NCBI GenBank assembly: GCA_964602455.1
Contig: CAZRRG010000070.1
Span: 1 to 11,734 of the forward strand
Source of the DNA: JBBDIP01 sp964602455
GTDB taxonomy: Bacteria; Bacillota; Sulfobacillia; Fermentithermobacillales; Fermentithermobacillaceae
DNA: 11,734 bases
Direction: 5' to 3'
The notes beneath the pieces were generated by a model. That model searched no databases, had not been told where the DNA came from, and was given only the letters and a program-made list of their open reading frames with translations. Shown one piece after another: positions 1-5,101 of the stretch. Both the position numbers and the translations under genes were made by a program. Positions within the stretch are counted from its first letter, which is position 1, and each line of letters begins with the position of its first letter.

Positions 1-37
1 AGAGCAGAGCGTTAGCGGAGCTCTTGCCGCGTCGCCA

Positions 38-57
38 GCAACTGCGTAAGCAGTTGC
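38..57. repeat. Short perfect hairpin in left-edge intergenic DNA
   Basis: An 8-bp perfect inverted repeat (GCAACTGC / GCAGTTGC) with a 4-base loop (GTAA) lies in the 166 bases left of the LivJ-like gene. No T-run follows on either strand, so it is not an obvious terminator. The rest of positions 1-124 holds no gene I can support. It may be one copy of a dispersed intergenic palindrome, but only one copy is visible here. Confidence 0.4.
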
Positions 58-124
58 GAGATGACATCCTACTTCCGATTGTTCAGCGTACAAGCCTAAC
101 TCCAAGTCGCCAAACAACACTGCA

Positions 125-157
125 GCCAGGGGGAAGGGTCGGCCCCTTCCCCCTGGC
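125..157 (-). terminator. Probable intrinsic terminator after the LivJ-like gene
   Basis: A perfect 14-bp GC-rich stem (125-138 with 144-157) with a 5-base loop sits 9 bases beyond the stop codon of the LivJ-like gene. On the minus strand it is followed by a moderately T-rich stretch (TGCAGTGTTGTTTGG) rather than a clean T-run. Position and stem strength favour a terminator. It also means that no permease gene is likely to be co-transcribed downstream. Confidence 0.7.
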
Positions 158-166
158 GATGACGAA

Positions 167-1324
167 CTACGGGGTGACTGACTCGATGTACTTCTGTCCG
201 CCGTCCTTGACCTGCAGGACTACCACGGACTTTACAGGGTTGCCGTCCGCGTCAAACGAGATAGTGCCGGTTACGCCTTTGAAGTCCTTGATGGCGCCAA
301 GAGCGTCCTTGATCTTCGCGGAATCGGTGCTCTTAGCGGCATCGATTGCGTCAAGCAGCAGGTTTGTCGCGTCGTAGGCAAGCGCTCCAAGCGCGTCGGG
401 GACAGAGTTGTACTTGGCTTTGTAGTCGGCGATCCACTTCTGAACCGCTTCGTCAGTGGAGTCTGACGAGTAGTGGTTGGTGAAGTAGCCGCCATCCAGC
501 GCATCGTAATCGAGCTCTGCGGAATCCCATCCATCGGGTCCCATGAAAACGGCGGTAATACCCCTATCCCTAGCCTGCCTGCCGATGATGGATGCCTTCT
601 CGTAGTAGTCCGGGAGGTACACCACATCCGGATTCTTGGCGGCAATAGCGGTAAGCTGCGCGGAGAAGTCGGAGTCGCCTTTTGCGTAGGCTTCCCAGGC
701 GACTACCTCGCCTCCACCGGCCTCGAAGGTGGTACGGAATATCTCGGCCAATCCCTTGCTGAAGTCGTTGCCCTGATCGAAGAGGATCGCGACGGTGTCA
801 GCCTTGAGGCTATCAAGAGCGAACTTGGCCGCGACTCTCGCCTGCAGAGGGTCGATGAAGCAAGCACGGAACACGTACTCTTTCCGGACTCCATTATCCA
901 CGGTGATCTTGGCGGCTGTTCCGGTGGGAGTTATCATGACAACCTTCTTGCTGTTGATGACCTCCGATGCGGCCACAGTCGGAGGGGTGGTGACGGGGCC
1001 AACGATAGCCTGCACTTTGTCCTGGGAAATCAGCTTTGTGGCTACGTTGATTCCTTCGGTGGCGTCGTTGCGGTCGTCGGCTATCACCGTCTCGATCTTG
1101 AAGCCGCCCGCAGTGCTGTTTCGTTGCTCGAGGGCCAGTTGAAAGGCATTCTTCACGGATTCTCCATAGGTCTTGGCGTCACCGGTGAGTGGAGCAATGA
1201 GGCCGATCTTGAGGGTGGTAGAAGATTGCGGAGTCTGCTGCGCGTTACAGCCCCCCAGGAGAAGCGCCACTGCCAGCACGGAGAGCAGAATGCCGGCAGC
1301 CATTGACCTGGACCTATGTTTCAT
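167..1324 (-). CDS. LivJ-type ABC transporter substrate-binding lipoprotein
   Basis: This is a 385-residue extracytoplasmic solute-binding protein of the branched-chain amino acid family (Peripla_BP_6, type I periplasmic-binding fold). The N-terminus is a lipoprotein signal: basic MKHRSRS, a hydrophobic core, then a lipobox LGGC with the lipidated Cys at residue 26. The mature protein opens with the typical LKIGLIAPLTGDAKTYGESV, and the two-lobe domain runs to about residue 380. The chosen ATG has a strong ribosome site (GGGAGGAAG, 6 bases upstream); the 14-codon-longer open frame lacks one. Length is normal for the family. No livH/M/G/F permease or ATPase gene is in the window: the next gene upstream is an RNA methyltransferase and a terminator follows. 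Ligand choice (Leu/Ile/Val, another amino acid, amide or urea-like compound) cannot be read from sequence. Expression is probably set by the ykkC-type riboswitch in the leader. Confidence 0.93.
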   Translation of the reverse strand: MKHRSRSMAAGILLSVLAVALLLGGCNAQQTPQSSTTLKIGLIAPLTGDAKTYGESVKNAFQLALEQRNSTAGGFKIETVIADDRNDATEGINVATKLISQDKVQAIVGPVTTPPTVAASEVINSKKVVMITPTGTAAKITVDNGVRKEYVFRACFIDPLQARVAAKFALDSLKADTVAILFDQGNDFSKGLAEIFRTTFEAGGGEVVAWEAYAKGDSDFSAQLTAIAAKNPDVVYLPDYYEKASIIGRQARDRGITAVFMGPDGWDSAELDYDALDGGYFTNHYSSDSTDEAVQKWIADYKAKYNSVPDALGALAYDATNLLLDAIDAAKSTDSAKIKDALGAIKDFKGVTGTISFDADGNPVKSVVVLQVKDGGQKYIESVTP

Positions 1325-1451
1325 GTCGATCTTCCTCCCGTTTGTGAAATCTCGTCGTGGGTGCATTCTCGAATCCCAGGAAGTAAGCGATACATACCCT
1401 CCCTTCCCAAGGACTTCGGGTGACGCGAAGCCTTTTGTGGCAAATAAGATA

Positions 1452-1508
1452 ACCCCAGCGCTTCCCTCATCACCTTGCGCTGTGTGATGAGGAACTTGCC
1501 GCTGGGGT
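1452..1508 (-). terminator. Riboswitch-controlled intrinsic terminator in the LivJ-like leader
   Basis: A two-part hairpin: outer 9-bp stem 1452-1460 with 1500-1508 (ACCCCAGCG/CGCTGGGGT) and inner 9-bp stem 1465-1473 with 1484-1492, with an internal loop between and a 10-base apical loop. On the minus strand it is followed by T-rich TTATCTTATTTG. Its first strand shares bases 1505-1508 with the last stem of the riboswitch aptamer, so folding of the aptamer should prevent folding of the terminator. That arrangement predicts that ligand binding turns expression on. Confidence 0.8.
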
Positions 1509-1605
1509 CTTTTATACCCACGGTGTGCCCCGGAGGACCGGGGTCAGTGCCGCTCGGTCCAGCCCACCCCGCGATTGCGAGGTGCGGAACCCTTAGGCAC
1601 ACTTC
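1500..1605 (-). ncRNA. ykkC-family riboswitch, probably the ppGpp class (subtype 2a)
   Basis: Read on the minus strand, this leader carries the ykkC hallmark segments in the right order: CTAAGGGTTCCGC (1596-1584), GGACCGAGCGGCAC (1560-1547), a GC-rich hairpin CCCCGG-TCCT-CCGGGG (1543-1528), then ACACCGTGGGTATAAAAG (1526-1509) followed by ACCC. GTGCC (1600-1596) can pair with GGCAC (1551-1547) to close the first helix, and GGGT/ACCC (1519-1516 with 1508-1505) closes the last. From family knowledge, ykkC RNAs split into guanidine-I, ppGpp, PRPP and nucleoside-diphosphate classes. The ppGpp class typically precedes branched-chain amino acid synthesis and transport genes, which matches the LivJ-like gene here. 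The ligand is therefore inferred from context; guanidine-I remains possible because it too controls some ABC transporters. Confidence 0.8.
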
Positions 1606-1705
1606 CTCTAAGAAACCGGTATTCGGAATCTGCTAGATTCGTGATCCATTCGGGCAAATACGTGCATGTGCCGCTTGTCCGGTAGACCAACGAGTATTGT
1701 GCAAT

Positions 1706-1734
1706 ATGTTATTCACGAAGCCTCTACGTGTCAA
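1706..1734 (-). promoter_or_regulatory. Probable sigma-A promoter for the riboswitch/LivJ-like transcript
   Basis: On the minus strand, TTGACA (1734-1729) is a perfect -35 box, followed by a 17-base spacer and TAACAT (1711-1706), a 4-of-6 match to TATAAT. Transcription would start near 1699, about 95 bases before the aptamer, giving a leader of about 375 bases. It lies just beyond the stop codon of the upstream methyltransferase gene, so the binding-protein gene is probably its own unit. A TTGCCC at 1657-1652, closer to the aptamer, has no good -10 partner. Confidence 0.6.
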
Positions 1735-1769
1735 CGGGGAATTTCCGGGGAAACTGCGATTCGAAGGCT

Positions 1770-2600
1770 CTAAGAAGTACGTATCTCCTGCTTACGGCGC
1801 TGCCTATCGGCTTCATATAGCACTATGGACGCCGCGCACGCCAGGTTCAGCGAACTTGCCGAACCTGATATGGGTATTCGAAGGATGAGGTCGCACGCCT
1901 CACGCAAGTTACAGCTCATACCCCTGGTCTCGTTGCCGAAGACCAGAACGGCTGGCCCGGTAAGGTCCGCGTCCGCCAGGTCGGCGTCAGCCTTCGCGCT
2001 GGTTCCAAACACTTTGAAGCCAGGATAGGCTGCCTTCAGCGACTCGAACCATTGGAGAGTCTGGCTCATCGAACCGAGGCGCACAACCGGCAGCGAAAAC
2101 ACGGTTCCAAGGCTTGCCCTTATCGTCTGCGGGTCGTAGATGTCGGCGCTGTGGCCTAGGACTGCAACGCCGTCGACTCCCAGAGCGTCGCAGGACCGGA
2201 TAATGGAGCCCAGGTTCCCTGGGCTGGACGGCTGGTCGAGCACGACAAGCAGCGGCACCCGCCCCAAGCGGATCCGGCTCAGATCGTCGCCGGGGGTAGC
2301 GACAACGGCAATGAGTTCCGACGTTTCTTCCTTGTCGCTCAAAGCCTCCATCAGGTGCGGAGCCAGTTCGTAATGGGTCTTGGCCCCGGAAGACGCGATG
2401 ACACCCTTAGCCCAGCCGGAGAGTTGAGCGTCTTGCGCGTATACCAGACCTTCGATGGCCCATCCGTTGGCGATAGCCAGGTTGATGGGCTTAACGCCCT
2501 CCACCAGGCACCGCTTCGCTTGATGGCGCTTCCGCCGGTTGGTCGCCAGCGACACGAGTTGCTGGAAGACGTCGTTCTCAGAGTGAACCCTCACTCTCAA
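1770..2600 (-). CDS. TrmH/SpoU-family RNA 2'-O-ribose methyltransferase
   Basis: A 276-residue SPOUT methyltransferase that should transfer a methyl group from S-adenosylmethionine to a ribose 2'-OH in rRNA or tRNA. The N-terminal part (about 1-100) resembles the SpoU substrate-binding domain. The catalytic trefoil-knot domain shows all three motifs: SPGNLGSIIRSCDALG (126-141, with the N and R used in catalysis), VLVFGNETRGM (219-229) and LRIPISGSASSLNLACAASI (240-259), which form the SAM-binding knot. Length and layout fit the RlmB/TsnR-like group; the exact target nucleotide cannot be told. The start is uncertain: TTG at 2600 follows GAGGA by only 4 bases, while an in-frame GTG at 2594 has a 10-base spacing. 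Either start lies inside a 17-bp tandem repeat. It is 95 bases downstream of the GNAT gene on the same strand and may be co-transcribed with it. Confidence 0.93.
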   Translation of the reverse strand: MRVRVHSENDVFQQLVSLATNRRKRHQAKRCLVEGVKPINLAIANGWAIEGLVYAQDAQLSGWAKGVIASSGAKTHYELAPHLMEALSDKEETSELIAVVATPGDDLSRIRLGRVPLLVVLDQPSSPGNLGSIIRSCDALGVDGVAVLGHSADIYDPQTIRASLGTVFSLPVVRLGSMSQTLQWFESLKAAYPGFKVFGTSAKADADLADADLTGPAVLVFGNETRGMSCNLREACDLILRIPISGSASSLNLACAASIVLYEADRQRRKQEIRTS

Positions 2601-2702
2601 TGTGTCCTCATCCTCACTGTGTCGTCACTCTTACTGCATCGTCACCCTCATAGTGTCATCACTCTCACTGAGGTGTCACTCTCAGTGGGTCCCCATTATC
2701 CC
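2584..2702. repeat. Degenerate 17-bp tandem repeat, about 6-7 units
   Basis: The stretch between the GNAT stop and the first codons of the TrmH-type gene divides into consecutive 17-base units starting at 2584, 2601, 2618, 2635, 2652 and 2669, plus a decayed unit at 2686. The units resemble TGTGTCGTCACTCTCAC (plus strand), each differing at a few positions. Unit junctions hold period exactly, so the repeat is real though diverged. On the minus strand the units read GTGAGAGTGACGACACA, which supplies both the purine-rich ribosome site and the likely start codon of the downstream gene. Confidence 0.75.
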
Positions 2703-3538
2703 GGGATCCTCACCTGCATCACAATGTAGTCTGACTCATCCAGAGTGAACCCCTCGCCCGTGAGCGTTTCCTGGATGTGGGACGCATTCGGAGGAAACAT
2801 GCACTGGACCTTCGCGACACCCCGTTCGCGCGCAAGGTCCTCGGCAAAGGCCAGACACGTCCTCTCATCGCCGCCGAACGCAGCCACATACAGCGCCTGG
2901 TTGGGCATGAACCTTGCCCCGGCAGCGACAAAGCTGCCGGACGATGGATCCTCAAACACCTTGCCTTCCCTTGTCCACGCAGCGCAGAGGGCAGGCGTCA
3001 GTTCGTAGAAGGTGCGGTTCATGACGACAAACCCGCCCCACAGGTCCTTCAGCGGCATGAGCAGCTCGGTGGCGCGGTCAGGGTCTGTGACCGGTTGAAA
3101 CTTGCCGGGTCCGGGCGCCCCACTCGGGACACTCTTCCCCGCTCCCCGGTACGTGGCGGCGAGTGTGAAGCCAAAGCGCTCAGCCAGACCTTTACTCACA
3201 ACGTTACGCACACCTGTGTACATCCTCATGACCTTGATACCTCTGGCGTTCGCCAGGTCAAAGAACCGGGAGTAGAAAGCCTTCCCTATCCCCATCCCCT
3301 GGTAGCGGGGCATCACGCGAAGGGCCTCGAGCCACGCGGAGCCATCAGGCACAACGGTGAACTTCCCGCATCCGGCGATCTCTCCATCCACCTCGGCTAC
3401 GCTGAACTCGCCTTCCCGATCGCTCACGAACTCGTCAAAGACAAACGGAAGGTATCTGAGGTTCTTCGTGGCCTGGCTCTCAACCAGCTCAACTGCTGCC
3501 CTATCCTGATCTGTTGCTCGGCGAAGGTTAATGGTCAT
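2696..3538 (-). CDS. GNAT-family N-acetyltransferase, two-domain
   Basis: A 280-residue protein of the GCN5-related acetyltransferase superfamily, which uses acetyl-CoA to acetylate an amine. The N-terminal half (about 3-140) is a clear GNAT domain: it begins INLRRATDQDRAAVELV, and motif A is ALRVMPRYQGMGIGKAF with the acetyl-CoA pyrophosphate loop RYQGMGIG at residues 78-85. The C-terminal half (about 150-278) lacks an intact motif A but reads like a second, degenerate GNAT-type fold, so the protein is longer than the common 150-190 residues. The ATG at 3538 has a modest G-rich site (GGGGTGGG) upstream. A promoter-like pair lies at 3594-3622. The substrate is unknown, and the neighbours (RNA methyltransferase, proline genes) do not settle it. 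Confidence 0.88.
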   Translation of the reverse strand: MTINLRRATDQDRAAVELVESQATKNLRYLPFVFDEFVSDREGEFSVAEVDGEIAGCGKFTVVPDGSAWLEALRVMPRYQGMGIGKAFYSRFFDLANARGIKVMRMYTGVRNVVSKGLAERFGFTLAATYRGAGKSVPSGAPGPGKFQPVTDPDRATELLMPLKDLWGGFVVMNRTFYELTPALCAAWTREGKVFEDPSSGSFVAAGARFMPNQALYVAAFGGDERTCLAFAEDLARERGVAKVQCMFPPNASHIQETLTGEGFTLDESDYIVMQVRIPG

Positions 3539-3593
3539 TGTCGCCCACCCCGGCTGCCTTTAGTGTTGTCGCGTGCTGGCGAACCTAACTAGC

Positions 3594-3622
3594 ATTGTGG
3601 GCGTTCTCGGCGCGATTGCCAA
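3594..3622 (-). promoter_or_regulatory. Possible sigma-A promoter for the GNAT gene
   Basis: On the minus strand, TTGGCA (3622-3617) is followed after 17 bases by CACAAT (3599-3594). The -35 is a 5-of-6 match and the -10 a 4-of-6 match. It lies 56 bases upstream of the GNAT start codon and immediately downstream of the G-run tract. If real, the GNAT gene (and perhaps the TrmH-type gene) is transcribed separately from the proline operon. Confidence 0.45.
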
Positions 3623-3623
3623 T

Positions 3624-3674
3624 GGGTTTGGGTTGTGTTTGGACTGGGTTGGGTTGTGTTTGGGTTGGGTTTGG
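3624..3674 (+). repeat. G-run tract (GGGTT-type repeat), possible G-quadruplex
   Basis: Fifty-one bases made almost only of G and T on the plus strand, with six GGG runs (3624, 3630, 3646, 3651, 3662 and 3667) separated by short T-rich loops. An 11-base element GGGTTGTGTTT occurs twice, 21 bases apart (3630 and 3651), so it arose at least partly by tandem duplication. The run spacing satisfies the usual G-quadruplex pattern. The G-rich strand is the non-template strand for plus-direction transcription and the template strand for the minus-strand genes here. Confidence 0.65.
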
Positions 3675-3681
3675 ATAAGGA

Positions 3682-3830
3682 GTGGCGGGTAAGACCCGCC
3701 ACGAAAAACGTTAGTGGCGGGCCAGACCCGCATCCACGGCTTTAAATGGCGGGCGGGATCGGTAACTCCAGAGGGCAGTTGCGGGCGAAACCCGCAATGG
3801 CCTTAATGAGTGGCGGCTTTCACCCGCCAC
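3682..3830. repeat. Cluster of four related palindromes with GGCGGG/CCCGCC arms
   Basis: Four hairpins share a core. At 3682-3702 GTGGCGGGT/ACCCGCCAC is a perfect 9-bp stem with a 3-base loop. At 3714-3737 the core GCGGG/CCCGC lies within imperfect GTG/CAC outer arms. At 3779-3797 TTGCGGG/CCCGCAA has a 5-base loop. At 3810-3830 GTGGCGG/CCGCCAC has a 7-base loop. A lone half-site occurs at 3747-3754. They lie between the proA stop and the GNAT gene and no gene overlaps them. They look like REP-type intergenic palindromes; the one nearest proA (3810-3830) could also end the proline transcript, but no T-run follows it on the minus strand. Confidence 0.75.
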
Positions 3831-3847
3831 AACATTTAAGAGGCTTT

Positions 3848-5101
3848 CTAGGAAGTTCGAATCTGTCCCTCGCCATCGATCAGGTACTTGTAAGTAGTGA
3901 GCTCCCGGAGCCCCATGGGTCCTCTCGCGTGAAGTTTCTGCGTGGAGATCCCTATCTCGGCGCCGAACCCGAACTGGCCGCCGTCAGTGAAGCGGGTGCT
4001 GGAGTTCACGTACACGCAGGCAGCATCCACAGCCTGCTGGAACTTCGCTGCCACCTCTGCGTTCCGTGTGATGATGGCCTCCGAGTGCTTCGTACCATAT
4101 CGCCCGATGTGCCGGACTGCCTGCTCAAAACCATCAACCACCTTGATGGCCAGGATCAGGTCAAGGTACTCGGTTTCCCAATCAGGCTCCGTAGCAGGAA
4201 TGATGCCGGGGACGATGGCCCGGGTCCGCTCACAGCCCCTGAGTTCGACGCCGCGGCCCCGGAGCGACTCAGCCAAGGAGGGAAGTATACGGTCCGCGAC
4301 GCTTGAGTCGACGAGGATGGTCTCGACCGCGTTGCACACCGCCGGATAGCTGCACTTGGCGTTGACGATAACGGCAGCCGCCATGTCCAGGTCTGCGTCT
4401 TCGTGCACGTAGATGTGGCAGTTGCCGGTCCCGGTCTCGATCACAGGGACGGATGCGTTCTGCACCACGGCCTGTATCAGGCTCTCTCCGCCGCGGGGAA
4501 TGAGGAGGTCGATCTTGCCTCGCATCTTGAGCATCCGGTTGACGACCGACCGGTCGGGATCAACGACGTATTGGATGCACCCGGCCGGCGCTCCCGCGTT
4601 CCGAAGGCCTTGCTGCAAGGCTGATACGATCGCCAGGTTCGTCTCGCGGCTCTCGCTGCCGCCTCTGAGAACGGCCGCGTTGCCGGACTTGAAGCATAGA
4701 GCAGCAGCGTCCGAGGTAACCTCGGGTCTGGACTCGTAGATAATGCCCACCACTCCGAAAGGAACGCTGACTTTGCGTATGAGGAGCCCATCTGGACGAA
4801 TCCACGATTCCAGGACGTTCCCCACCGGATCGTCGAGGGATACCACATCCCGCAGTCCGGCTACCATCGAGGACATCTTTGACTCCGACACAGTCAGCCT
4901 CTTGACGAATGCCCCGGGAAACCCCGCAGATTGGGCGCGGGAGAGATCCGCACGGTTGGCCTCCACGATGGTGGATGCCGCCCGCGCCATCTCGTCGGCC
5001 ATTGCGGTGAGCGCTTCGTTCTTAGTCGCGGTGGGAGCCGCAGCCAGCCAAGCGGCCGCTTCCTTGGCGCGTTCTACCACTTTGTCAATGCTTGAGACCA
5101 T
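3848..5101 (-). CDS. proA: Gamma-glutamyl phosphate reductase
   Basis: ProA reduces gamma-glutamyl phosphate with NADPH to glutamate-5-semialdehyde, the second step of proline synthesis from glutamate. The 417-residue length is normal. Diagnostic segments are PFGVVGIIYESRPEVTSDAA (114-133, cofactor fold), LCFKSGNAAVLRGG (135-148), VIETGTGNCHIYVHEDAD (220-237), the catalytic-cysteine region YPAVCNAVETILV with Cys256, and the C-terminal GPMGLRELTTYKYLIDGEGQ. The ATG at 5101 is preceded by GGAGG nine bases upstream. The same frame stays open upstream to 5356, but that extension is only low-complexity repeat read out of frame from the preceding gene. The start overlaps the end of the proC-proB fusion gene by 17 bases, which suggests translational coupling. 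It is the last gene of the T-box-controlled proline operon. Confidence 0.97.
   Translation of the reverse strand: MVSSIDKVVERAKEAAAWLAAAPTATKNEALTAMADEMARAASTIVEANRADLSRAQSAGFPGAFVKRLTVSESKMSSMVAGLRDVVSLDDPVGNVLESWIRPDGLLIRKVSVPFGVVGIIYESRPEVTSDAAALCFKSGNAAVLRGGSESRETNLAIVSALQQGLRNAGAPAGCIQYVVDPDRSVVNRMLKMRGKIDLLIPRGGESLIQAVVQNASVPVIETGTGNCHIYVHEDADLDMAAAVIVNAKCSYPAVCNAVETILVDSSVADRILPSLAESLRGRGVELRGCERTRAIVPGIIPATEPDWETEYLDLILAIKVVDGFEQAVRHIGRYGTKHSEAIITRNAEVAAKFQQAVDAACVYVNSSTRFTDGGQFGFGAEIGISTQKLHARGPMGLRELTTYKYLIDGEGQIRTS

Noticed and set aside
24..377. A 117-codon plus-strand frame at the left edge
   Set aside because: It crosses the terminator hairpin and the 3' end of the LivJ-like gene antisense, with no ribosome site or recognisable motif.
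473..1306. A 277-codon open frame on the plus strand across the LivJ-like gene
   Set aside because: It is antisense to a gene with clear family motifs, has a composition unlike a real protein and lacks a ribosome site.
1626..1640. GAATCT/AGATTC inverted repeat upstream of the riboswitch as an operator
   Set aside because: It is a short single copy inside the probable leader RNA; nothing else supports regulator binding.
1770..3868. TrmH-type protein and ProA both end in IRTS
   Set aside because: Codons differ and the flanking sequence is unrelated, so four shared residues are best taken as coincidence.
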